From Candidatus Fermentithermobacillaceae bacterium UBA3907 (GTDB taxonomy: Bacteria > Bacillota > Sulfobacillia > Fermentithermobacillales > Fermentithermobacillaceae), in contig DGFF01000033.1 in NCBI GenBank assembly GCA_002391545.1, positions 1 through 8,314 on the forward strand: DNA of 8,314 nt. The letters are read 5' to 3'. The first letter of the stretch is position 1. Each line of letters starts with the position of its first letter. The notes beneath the pieces were generated by a model. That model was given only the letters and a program-made list of their open reading frames with translations, was not told where the DNA came from and did not search any database. Below, piece after piece: positions 1-5,401 of this stretch. Position numbers and translations under genes: made by a program.

Positions 1-19
1 AGATGTGTATAAGAGACAG
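1..19 (+). other. Tn5 mosaic-end sequencing adapter (artefact)
   Basis: The first 19 bases are AGATGTGTATAAGAGACAG, which exactly matches the Tn5 transposase mosaic end used in tagmentation libraries. It is not native DNA. Translated in frame with the following flgK fragment it produces the false N-terminus MCIRDS, which should not be read as protein. Native sequence begins at about position 20. Confidence 0.97.
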
Positions 20-290
20 CTCAGGTGGTAACTTTACAGAAAAATGGATGTCAATTGTGGGAAAGCTAGGTGTCGAGGGCCAGAAGGTTGAGATTGGTCA
101 TTCCACCCAGGAGCTTCTGGTCAAAGAACTGGCAAACAGAAGGGACTCGATAAGCGGGGTGTCTCGGGAAGAGGAAATAACGGAACTCATACGTGAACAA
201 CATGCTTTTAACGCAGCTGCCAGGCTCATAAGCGTTGCTGATGAAATGTTAGACACCATAATAAATCGGATGGGAATGAGCGGAAGATAG
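20..290 (+). CDS. flgK: Flagellar hook-associated protein 1 FlgK, C-terminal fragment
   Basis: This is the last 89 or so residues of FlgK, the first hook-filament junction protein, which assembles outside the cell after export by the flagellar type III system. The diagnostic part is the C-terminal helix carrying the motif NRRDSISGVSREEEITELI, followed by QHAFNAAARLISVADEMLD and INRMG, the usual FlgK ending that forms the D0 coiled coil with its N-terminus. The 5' part, most of the protein, lies beyond the fragment edge, and the reading frame upstream of position 20 is adapter. It ends with TAG 32 bp before flgL, in the order typical of flagellar late operons. The family call is secure; nothing can be said of its start or promoter. 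Confidence 0.93.
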
Positions 291-322
291 CTAGTTTTGA
301 GGTGTGAGGGAGGTAGATCTAT

Positions 323-1132
323 ATGCGCGTAACAGATCTTACCATTCAAAGGAACTTTCTTTACAATATTTTCAACGCTGAAAAGAGATTAGGATCTCTG
401 CAGGAAATGGCTTCATCAGGCAAAGCCATCGGCAGACCCCAGGACGATCCTGTGGGTTCGGAAAAATCCATATCTCTTAGGCACAATATGGCTGTGAACA
501 ATCAGTATCTTCGCAATATGGAAAAAGCGAGAACCTGGATGTCTCAAACTGAACAAGCTTTGGGGCACCTAACCGATGTTCTTTCCAGAGTGCACGACTT
601 GGCGCTTTTCGGTGCTACGGGTACCACGCCCGATGAGGCTAGGAAGGCTATTTCTGCAGAAGTTTCCCAGCTTAAAGAAGAGATATCGGGCGTTTTTGAG
701 ACCACAGTTGATGGACGCAAACTTTTGGAAGGAACTATGCCTGTGTGGCGCCTCAGTACCGATGTGACTATAACGTGTAAAGGTACTGAGAGTATAAGGG
801 CAGATGTAGAACAATATATAGATCAGCTGATACAAGGGCTAGACAATTCCGATGAGGCGGATATTACGGCAGCAGCCGAAGGAATAGATCGGGTATTAGA
901 TTCGGTGTTGGCTCACAGAGCTGAGAACGGGGCGAAACTTCGAAGATTGGATATTTTAGAAGAAAAAGCAGGGGATATGGATATCGAGTTTCAGAGGCTT
1001 CTTTCCAATGTGGAAGAAGCAGATCTTACCGAAGTAATTGTGAAACTAATGTCCCAGCAGATGGCTTATCAAACTGCGTTAGCCGTGGGTGCTAGGCTAA
1101 TTCAGCCTAGTTTGCTAGATTACTTGCGATAG
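323..1132 (+). CDS. flgL: Flagellar hook-associated protein 3 FlgL
   Basis: FlgL is the second hook-filament junction protein, joining FlgK to the flagellin filament. The 269-residue product starts MRVTDLTIQRNFL and has the flagellin-like N-terminal helix with the signature GRPQDDPVGSEKSISLR (about residues 37-53), in which the P-D-D-P-V core is typical of FlgL and flagellins. The C-terminal helix EEADLTEVIVKLMSQQMAYQTAL resembles flagellin C-terminal D0. At 269 residues it is slightly shorter than many FlgL proteins (about 300), so the variable middle is compact. The ATG at 323 has GGGAGG at 308-313, spacer 9. It lies directly between flgK and fliW and is presumably co-transcribed with them. 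A 7-bp hairpin (1092-1110) sits in its last codons. Confidence 0.93.
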   Translation: MRVTDLTIQRNFLYNIFNAEKRLGSLQEMASSGKAIGRPQDDPVGSEKSISLRHNMAVNNQYLRNMEKARTWMSQTEQALGHLTDVLSRVHDLALFGATGTTPDEARKAISAEVSQLKEEISGVFETTVDGRKLLEGTMPVWRLSTDVTITCKGTESIRADVEQYIDQLIQGLDNSDEADITAAAEGIDRVLDSVLAHRAENGAKLRRLDILEEKAGDMDIEFQRLLSNVEEADLTEVIVKLMSQQMAYQTALAVGARLIQPSLLDYLR

Positions 1133-1174
1133 GCGCATAGGTAATCCATGTCATACTGGGTAGGAGGGATTTAC

Positions 1175-1627
1175 GTGGAGTTTGCCACCAAGCAGTTTGG
1201 AGTTATCGAGATAAGAGATGACCAAATTGTAACATTTCCTGAAGGACTTATAGGATTCCAAGGGTGCAAGAGATTTTTCGTTTTAGATATTGATGATGTA
1301 GGGTTCTTTAAATGGCTACAATGCCTAGATGAGGATTATTTGGGCTTTATAATCCTGGATCCCCGGTCAGTCTTTCCCGATTACGATCCAGAATTTGCGG
1401 CAAAGGATCTAGAGCTTTTGGGGGCTTCGAGCCCAGGGGATCTTGTGATGCTTTCAGTAGTGACGTTGCCTGAGGAAGTAACGGAAATGACTATGAATCT
1501 CCAAGCCCCACTGGTAATCAATCCCTCTAAGCGCTTAGGCAAGCAGGTAATTACTGTTTCGCCCGAGTATACTACTAAACATGCCGTGTACGCGCAGCTT
1601 CAAAACTTACTGAAGAGGACGGGCTAA
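1175..1627 (+). CDS. fliW: Flagellar assembly factor FliW (CsrA antagonist)
   Basis: FliW is a small cytosolic protein that, in Bacillus and related bacteria, binds flagellin and CsrA in turn: when flagellin is exported, FliW is released and blocks CsrA. The product has the family pattern FPEGLIGFQGCKRFFVL near the N-terminus, WLQCLDEDYLGFIILDP and VFPDYDPEF, then a central beta-rich part with the LVINPSKRLGKQVI stretch. I chose GTG at 1175, giving 150 residues VEFATKQFGVIEI..., because AGGAGG lies at 1162-1167 with a 7-nt spacer. An in-frame ATG at 1148 would add nine residues (MSYWVGGIY), put the ribosome-binding site inside the gene and have no good one of its own. The gene ends 3 nt before csrA, the usual fliW-csrA pairing, which supports both calls. 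Confidence 0.93.
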   Translation: MEFATKQFGVIEIRDDQIVTFPEGLIGFQGCKRFFVLDIDDVGFFKWLQCLDEDYLGFIILDPRSVFPDYDPEFAAKDLELLGASSPGDLVMLSVVTLPEEVTEMTMNLQAPLVINPSKRLGKQVITVSPEYTTKHAVYAQLQNLLKRTG

Positions 1628-1630
1628 AAC

Positions 1631-1885
1631 ATGCTTGTGCTATCGAGAAAAGCAGGCGAAGCAATACTGATAGGTGACGATATCCTTATCCGGGTCACAG
1701 AAATAAAGGGTAGAGGTTCTAACGCTGTCGTTAAGCTGGGAATTGAGGCTCCTCCTGGCACCAGGATTTTGCGGGAGGAAGTAGAGGCTGAAATTGCCAG
1801 GGAAATGACTCTAGCCAAGGATTCTGTTTTGGACGTGGAACGTTTGAAAAGGGAATTCTTTAAAGAAGAAAAAAGTGAGGAATAA
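1631..1885 (+). CDS. csrA: Translational regulator CsrA
   Basis: CsrA is a dimeric RNA-binding protein that represses translation by binding GGA motifs over ribosome-binding sites; in flagellated Bacillota its main known target is the flagellin mRNA. The 84-residue product begins MLVLSRKAGEAILIGDDI, with the RNA-contacting L4 and R6 and the second RNA-binding stretch ILREEV (R48) intact. The core ends near residue 60. A charged C-terminal extension (LKREFFKEEKSEE) makes it longer than the 61-residue E. coli protein; such extensions are the known FliW-binding region in FliW-partnered CsrA proteins. The start is 3 nt after the fliW stop, with a modest GAGGAC-type site inside fliW, suggesting translational coupling. 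No flagellin gene follows, so its local target is not evident. Confidence 0.96.
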   Translation: MLVLSRKAGEAILIGDDILIRVTEIKGRGSNAVVKLGIEAPPGTRILREEVEAEIAREMTLAKDSVLDVERLKREFFKEEKSEE

Positions 1886-1888
1886 GGC

Positions 1889-1916
1889 TAAGTTTGCGCT
1901 TTTTACTTTCCGATGA
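1889..1916 (+). promoter_or_regulatory. Possible sigma-28/SigD-type promoter before fliD
   Basis: In the 120-bp csrA-fliD gap, TAAG (1889-1892) and TCCGATGA (1909-1916) are 16 nt apart. The flagellar sigma-28/SigD consensus is TAAA-N14-16-GCCGATAA, so the -10 has six of eight matches and the -35 three of four. Transcription would start near 1923, giving a leader of about 80 nt before the fliD GTG. A sigma-28 promoter would suit a late flagellar gene. The match is imperfect and unconfirmed. Confidence 0.4.
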
Positions 1917-2005
1917 TTTAACTAAAGGGCTTTTGGAAAAGCTAGGTGTTGCCCATTGGCACATATGATCACAGCCCAGGCGCAGCCATTTTAGGAGGTG
2001 AAAAC

Positions 2006-3376
2006 GTGAGTTCCAAAGTAACTATGAGCATGACAGGGTTGGATACGGAGACTCTTATTCAGGAGTTAATGAAGGTTGAAAGGATTCCCCTGGCAAAACT
2101 GGAGTCAAAGCAGAAACAGATATCTGACAAAAGGGCAGCTTGGAATACAATTAAATCGAAAATCGAGTCGTTGCTGCAAAAGATGAGCCCTCTGACTAGC
2201 AAAAGTGCATATGAAGCAAAAACTGCGAAGATAAGCGACCCGAGCGTGTTGTCGGCATCTGTTTCAGATTCTGCTGTTGCAGGAAGCTACCACATAGAGG
2301 TTACAACCTTGGCCAAGGCTCCTGTACTTCAATCTCAATTATTCCAGAAAGATCCTAATGAGGCGCTAGATATTTCAGGTGAACTGACTTTGACTGTAGG
2401 ATCTAACGATCCCATTTCAGTGCAAATTAAAGAGGGAGATTCTCTCAATACGATCGCCGATAAAATTAACCAAGCAGGAGCTGGATTTGGAATTAAGACT
2501 TCTATTTTGCAGGTGAAACCTGGCGAGCATTCGGTTGTTATTACGTTAGAATCTACAGGGCAGACCATCACAGTCGAAGAGGCATTCGTTGGAGACTCAT
2601 TAGGTTTAGAAGAGGTGGTTGAATCTTCAAAAGCTAAGTTTAAAATAAACGGCATTGAGTTTGAGCGAGATTCCAATACCATATCTGATGCAATACCTGG
2701 CCTCACTCTTGATCTTTCAAAATTAGGTGAAGCCTCTGTATCTGTGGCTTTAAATGACGACGCGATTGTAAATGGTTTGAAAGGTTTCATTGACGAGTAT
2801 AATTCTTTACTTGACCTTATAGCCAAGTACAATTTCTGGGATAATGACACAAAGACAGGAGGCCTCCTTTTTGGAGATCCTTTGCTTCAGAGATTGCTTT
2901 CGGAAATCCGCAGCTCTATTTTTAGGTCTATCGGCGATAGTCTGCCAGGGTTTGCTTTCGTAGGGCAAATAGGGATCAGCACGGGCCCACTTGGCGCTTC
3001 TTCGCGGGATGGCAAATTATCTCTAGATGAATCTAAGTTTAGAGAGGCCCTTGCTGCGGACAGAGAGGGAGTAATCCGCCTTTTGTCAGGAGAGGGTGAC
3101 CCAGAATCCCCAGACTCTTCAGGTATACTTACAAAGTTTCAGAGCACGCTACAGATGTACACTTCGTACAACGGATTTTTACCTTTAAGAGATGCCCAAT
3201 TCGAAGCCCAAAACAAAGATATATCGAGGCAAATGGAAAATCTGGAACAACGGTTGGATATGAAACTTAACCGCTTACAGAGACAGTTTACAGCCTTAGA
3301 AAAATGCCTAATGCAGATGGAGACCCAGTCTCTGTGGTTATCCCAGCAGGTCATGGCGATGTTTTCATTTCAATAA
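2006..3376 (+). CDS. fliD: Flagellar filament cap protein FliD (HAP2)
   Basis: FliD forms the oligomeric cap at the filament tip under which exported flagellin folds. The 456-residue product shows the FliD N-terminal domain (about residues 5-100: SMTGLDTETLIQELMKVE, a coiled coil with KQKQISDKRAAWNTIK, then VAGSYHIEVTTLAKA). A middle beta-rich part follows, and then the C-terminal FliD domain from about residue 250 (NGLKGFIDEYNSLLDLI, FVGQIGISTG, DGKLSLDESKFREAL), ending in a long amphipathic coiled coil. I chose GTG at 2006 because a near-perfect TAGGAGGTGA lies at 1992-2001; an in-frame GTG at 1946 would prepend 20 residues unlike FliD. The ribosome-binding site contains GGA, a possible CsrA target. 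fliS follows after 32 bp. Confidence 0.94.
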   Translation: MSSKVTMSMTGLDTETLIQELMKVERIPLAKLESKQKQISDKRAAWNTIKSKIESLLQKMSPLTSKSAYEAKTAKISDPSVLSASVSDSAVAGSYHIEVTTLAKAPVLQSQLFQKDPNEALDISGELTLTVGSNDPISVQIKEGDSLNTIADKINQAGAGFGIKTSILQVKPGEHSVVITLESTGQTITVEEAFVGDSLGLEEVVESSKAKFKINGIEFERDSNTISDAIPGLTLDLSKLGEASVSVALNDDAIVNGLKGFIDEYNSLLDLIAKYNFWDNDTKTGGLLFGDPLLQRLLSEIRSSIFRSIGDSLPGFAFVGQIGISTGPLGASSRDGKLSLDESKFREALAADREGVIRLLSGEGDPESPDSSGILTKFQSTLQMYTSYNGFLPLRDAQFEAQNKDISRQMENLEQRLDMKLNRLQRQFTALEKCLMQMETQSLWLSQQVMAMFSFQ

Positions 3377-3408
3377 AATCTAAATAGATGAAAGATAGGT
3401 GACGTGCT

Positions 3409-3804
3409 TTGGTAAATGTAGGGTACGTAGGTGATAGAGAGAAGGTACTTCAGGCATATAAACAGTCCAAAGTGGAGACTGCTTCCCCTGCTGAACTGGT
3501 TCTTATGCTGTATGACGGTAGCCTTAAGCACATGCGAAAAGCGGTAGAGTATATCGAAGAGAAGGATTACCAAGGCGCTAACGAAAGTCTTCTTCGCACA
3601 CAAGACATTGTCGATGAACTAAGGTTTTCATTGGACTTTAATACGGGAGAAATAGCAGATACTTTGTATTCTATATATGATTTTGTGTATTCGGCTCTTA
3701 TAACTGCTAACCTCAAAAAAGATGCAGAAGTTTTAGAAAGCGCAATCAAAGTCATGACTGAGATTAGGGATGCCTGGGAAGAAGCGATAAGAGGCCATGA
3801 TTGA
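3409..3804 (+). CDS. fliS: Flagellin-specific chaperone FliS
   Basis: FliS is a small, all-helical cytosolic chaperone that wraps the C-terminus of flagellin to stop premature polymerisation before export; in Bacillus it also takes part in the FliW-flagellin complex. The 131-residue product has the family hallmark AYKQSKVETASPAELVLMLY (about residues 16-35), then DGSLKHMRKAVEYIEEKDY and the ANESLLRTQDIVDELRFSLD helix, in the normal order and length. The start is TTG at 3409 with AGGTGA at 3397-3402, spacer 6; the nearby GTG at 3404 is out of frame and no other in-frame start precedes the TASP motif. Its end overlaps the next gene by 8 nt, indicating translational coupling. Confidence 0.93.
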   Translation: MVNVGYVGDREKVLQAYKQSKVETASPAELVLMLYDGSLKHMRKAVEYIEEKDYQGANESLLRTQDIVDELRFSLDFNTGEIADTLYSIYDFVYSALITANLKKDAEVLESAIKVMTEIRDAWEEAIRGHD

Positions 3805-4138
3805 CAGTATTAAGGATTTGCTTGAACTTACGGTACAGGCCAAGGCTCTTGCAGAAGAGAGGAATTTCCAAGGGCTTGGTGATGTAATAGCTAAAAGACA
3901 GGATGTTATTAAGAAAATAGATTCTGAGAGTGACGAGGAGTTTAGCGACGAACAGGTTGAAATGATAAAAGAAATGGTGGTCCGCGTAGGCCAATTAGAT
4001 AAAGAAATTATATCTTTGCTGAAAAACGAGATGAAAGAACTCACTCAAGAAATCCTCGAGGTTACTACCCAGCTCAGAGTTGTGTCTGCTTATGCCAACG
4101 GTTTTTCTTTAGGGAGAAGATTTGATACGATTCTTTAA
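3797..4138 (+). CDS. fliT: FliT-like flagellar export chaperone
   Basis: A 113-residue, charged, almost entirely helical protein (heptad-like stretches such as MIKEMVVRVGQLDKEIISLL) ending in SLGRRFDTIL. Size, helical character and position right after fliS fit FliT, which in other bacteria acts as a chaperone for FliD and, in enterics, as a flagellar regulator. FliT sequences are poorly conserved, and an FlgN-like chaperone is possible, so the symbol rests largely on context. The ATG at 3797 lies inside fliS (8-nt overlap) with AGAGG at 3789-3793 but a short spacer, so re-initiation by terminating fliS ribosomes is likely. It is the last gene of the flagellar group and faces the convergent cspA-like gene. 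Confidence 0.65.
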   Translation: MIDSIKDLLELTVQAKALAEERNFQGLGDVIAKRQDVIKKIDSESDEEFSDEQVEMIKEMVVRVGQLDKEIISLLKNEMKELTQEILEVTTQLRVVSAYANGFSLGRRFDTIL

Positions 4139-4167
4139 AATAAAAAAGCCCCGGTTTGGACCGGGGC
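4139..4167 (-). terminator. Intrinsic terminator of the cold-shock gene
   Basis: GCCCCGGT (4148-4155) and ACCGGGGC (4160-4167) form a perfect 8-bp GC-rich stem with a TTGG loop. On the minus strand it is followed by a T-run (complement of the A-tract at 4142-4147 and the A-rich 4137-4140). It lies 13 bp beyond the cspA-like stop. Read on the plus strand, the hairpin is followed by GGGTTGGC rather than T, so it is not a canonical terminator for the flagellar operon. Confidence 0.93.
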
Positions 4168-4180
4168 GGGTTGGCTTCGC

Positions 4181-4384
4181 TTACTGAGAAAGTATAGTTA
4201 CTTCTGCAGCTTGCAGCCCTTTTGGGCCTTCGACGATTTCGAATTCTACAAGATCGCCTTCGTTTAGCGTACGAAACCCATCTGATTTGATTGCCGAATA
4301 GTGGACGAATACGTCTGGACCATCTTCACGTTGAATAAAACCAAAGCCTTTTTGCGCGTTAAACCATTTTACTGTACCTTGCAT
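4181..4384 (-). CDS. Cold-shock protein (CspA family)
   Basis: This is a single cold-shock domain protein of 67 residues, a five-stranded OB fold that binds single-stranded RNA and DNA and melts RNA structures. Both nucleic-acid motifs are intact: RNP1 as KGFGFI (residues 12-17) and RNP2 as VFVHY (25-29), preceded by the typical MQGTVKWFNAQ start. Length is normal. The ATG has AGGAGG on the minus strand (4396-4401) with a rather long 11-nt spacer. The gene is monocistronic, with its own promoter at 4460-4488 and terminator at 4139-4167, and converges on the flagellar operon. Bacteria carry several paralogues, so a specific letter (cspA, B, C...) cannot be assigned, nor can cold induction be read from the protein. 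Confidence 0.96.
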   Translation of the reverse strand: MQGTVKWFNAQKGFGFIQREDGPDVFVHYSAIKSDGFRTLNEGDLVEFEIVEGPKGLQAAEVTILSQ

Positions 4385-4408
4385 TGTGGGACATTCCTCC
4401 TAATTACT

Positions 4409-4451
4409 GACGACGGTTTCCCGTCCGTCGCCTTTTAGAGCTTTTGAGCTC
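4409..4451 (-). promoter_or_regulatory. Structured 5' leader of the cold-shock gene (two hairpins)
   Basis: Two inverted repeats fill the leader of about 70 nt. The outer one pairs 4438-4442 with 4447-4451 (GAGCT/AGCTC, 5 bp, 4-nt loop) and would lie at the very 5' end of the transcript. The second pairs 4409-4416 with 4425-4432 (8 bp including one G-U in RNA, 8-nt loop) just upstream of the ribosome-binding site. Cold-shock mRNAs elsewhere have structured leaders controlling stability and translation; a similar role here is inferred. Confidence 0.6.
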
Positions 4452-4459
4452 GTGTTGCG

Positions 4460-4488
4460 AATATAGCACGATAAAGAGAAAGAGTCAA
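4460..4488 (-). promoter_or_regulatory. Sigma-70/SigA-type promoter of the cold-shock gene
   Basis: On the minus strand, TTGACT (4488-4483) and TATATT (4465-4460) are separated by 17 bp, one and one-to-two mismatches from TTGACA and TATAAT. Transcription would start near 4453, giving a leader of about 70 nt. Spacing and both boxes are good, so this is the most convincing promoter in the window. Confidence 0.85.
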
Positions 4489-4584
4489 TACAATTTTTGG
4501 TTCAAACTATTCTGACAAGGCCCTTTATTCATTCACTAATGAGTTTTAATACGCAGACTTGAGAAAAACTTCAGGCGGAGAGCC

Positions 4585-4614
4585 TGTGGATAATGTGGAT
4601 AATTCTGTTGATAA
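4585..4614 (-). promoter_or_regulatory. Cluster of DnaA boxes
   Basis: Two perfect DnaA boxes, TTATCCACA on the minus strand (TGTGGATAA on plus), lie head to tail with no gap at 4585-4593 and 4594-4602. A third copy at 4606-4614 (TGTTGATAA) has one mismatch. All have the same orientation. Such tandem 9-mers are typical of replication origins and of DnaA-regulated promoters. Confidence 0.75.
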
Positions 4615-4637
4615 CCACTTAAGCGATAGTTTAATAT
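4608..4637 (+). promoter_or_regulatory. Candidate promoter for hpf
   Basis: TTGATA (4608-4613) and TAATAT (4632-4637) are 18 bp apart; the -35 has one mismatch and the -10 two. The -35 lies inside the third DnaA box, so DnaA binding would compete with RNA polymerase. It implies an hpf leader of about 190 nt. A weaker alternative is TTGATC (4703-4708) with TATAAA (4724-4729), whose 15-bp spacing is short. Confidence 0.4.
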
Positions 4638-4690
4638 TGTGAATTGTGATGTGGATTTCAGGTTCACAGATGTATAAGTTTGGCGTATCA

Positions 4691-4709
4691 TTGAATTCAA
4701 GCTTGATCA
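4691..4709. repeat. Chained palindromes, possible operator
   Basis: Three perfect palindromes overlap: TTGAATTCAA (4691-4700), TCAAGCTTGA (4697-4706) and TGATCA (4704-4709). TTGA half-sites therefore alternate in direction at about 6-bp intervals. This could be a protein-binding site upstream of hpf, but no regulator is known to me for it, and AT-rich palindromes also arise by chance. Confidence 0.35.
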
Positions 4710-4837
4710 TGTTGTGAATCTCCTATAAAGGTAAATACGATAGATCTGACGAAGACTATACCAAGATACAAAGGAACTTTGAGGTTGGGTAGGGAAGTAG
4801 GCATATAAGAAATGGTTTCGCTGAGGAGGCATGCCAC

Positions 4838-5362
4838 ATGCAGATAAACGTAGTAGGAAAGAATGTGAACGTAACCCCCGCGCTCCGAGAATACACAGAG
4901 AAAAAGCTATCTAAGTTGGAGAAATACATTAGACAGGATGCAGGATTGTGCCAGGTGATATTTACAAGTCAGCGGGGCAGGTATGTGGTGGAAGTTACTC
5001 TACCTCTGAATGGCATGATTCTAAGGGCAGAGGAATCGGCTCAAGACGCATTTGCATCAGTGGACCTGGTTGTGGAAAAACTGGAGCGGCAGGTAGAGAA
5101 ATATAAGACCAGATTGCTTAAAAGAGACAAATCAGAACCTAAAGCGGTCGAACGCATGGAATCTGGGGAGGAGCCAGAAACTGGTAAGATCGTGAAGATC
5201 AAGAAATTTGACATGAAACCTATGTTGCCTGAAGAAGCGCTTCTTCAAATGGAATTATTGGGACACGATTTCTTCGTATTTACAAATGGGGAGACCGGTT
5301 TGATAAACGTTATTTACAGACGCAAAGACGGAAACTTTGGCTTGATTGAACCCGAGATTTAG
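4838..5362 (+). CDS. hpf: Ribosome hibernation promoting factor, long form (HPF/RaiA family)
   Basis: HPF binds the decoding centre of 30S in stationary phase; the long form joins two ribosomes into inactive 100S dimers through its C-terminal domain. The 174-residue product has the S30AE-type N-terminal domain (MQINVVGKNVNVTPALREYTEKKL through YKTRLLKR, about residues 1-95), a variable linker, and the diagnostic C-terminal dimerisation domain from about residue 118 (KKFDMKPMLPEEALLQMELL, GHDFFVF, NVIYRRKDGNFGLIEP). Length is usual for the long form. The ATG has AGGAGG at 4824-4829, spacer 8. It has a long upstream region with DnaA boxes and possible promoters. The next gene begins 39 bp downstream with no terminator between, so hpf probably heads the right-hand transcript. 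Confidence 0.96.
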   Translation: MQINVVGKNVNVTPALREYTEKKLSKLEKYIRQDAGLCQVIFTSQRGRYVVEVTLPLNGMILRAEESAQDAFASVDLVVEKLERQVEKYKTRLLKRDKSEPKAVERMESGEEPETGKIVKIKKFDMKPMLPEEALLQMELLGHDFFVFTNGETGLINVIYRRKDGNFGLIEPEI

Positions 5363-5401
5363 CGGCTTTGCTATTTATCTATTTTAGGCGAGGGAACCAA
5401 C

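Larger units (their letters stand above)
4500..4837. other. Gene-free regulatory region between the cold-shock gene and hpf
   Basis: I find no credible coding sequence in these 338 bases. The region holds a small GC hairpin (CAGGC/GCCTG, 4572-4586), tandem DnaA boxes (4585-4614), a candidate promoter (4608-4637), three further TGTGNAT copies (4638-4644, 4650-4656, 4713-4719) and chained palindromes (4691-4709). In the transcript, 4661-4667 (GGTTCAC) could pair with 4714-4720 (GTGAATC, one G-U). The last 100 bases, up to the hpf ribosome-binding site, show nothing clear. Confidence 0.7.

Noticed and set aside
1894..1968. A 24-codon TTG-initiated ORF (starting MRFLLSDDLTKGLLEKLG) in the csrA-fliD gap
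   Set aside because: It has no convincing ribosome-binding site and overlaps the candidate promoter; no family resemblance.
4148..4167. Hairpin as a bidirectional terminator also ending the flagellar operon
   Set aside because: On the plus strand no T-run follows the stem, so only the minus-strand terminator is supported.
4671..4680. AGATGTATAAG-like stretch resembling an internal copy of the Tn5 mosaic end
   Set aside because: It lacks two internal bases and the GAGACAG half, so it is not adapter and there is no sign of a chimeric join.
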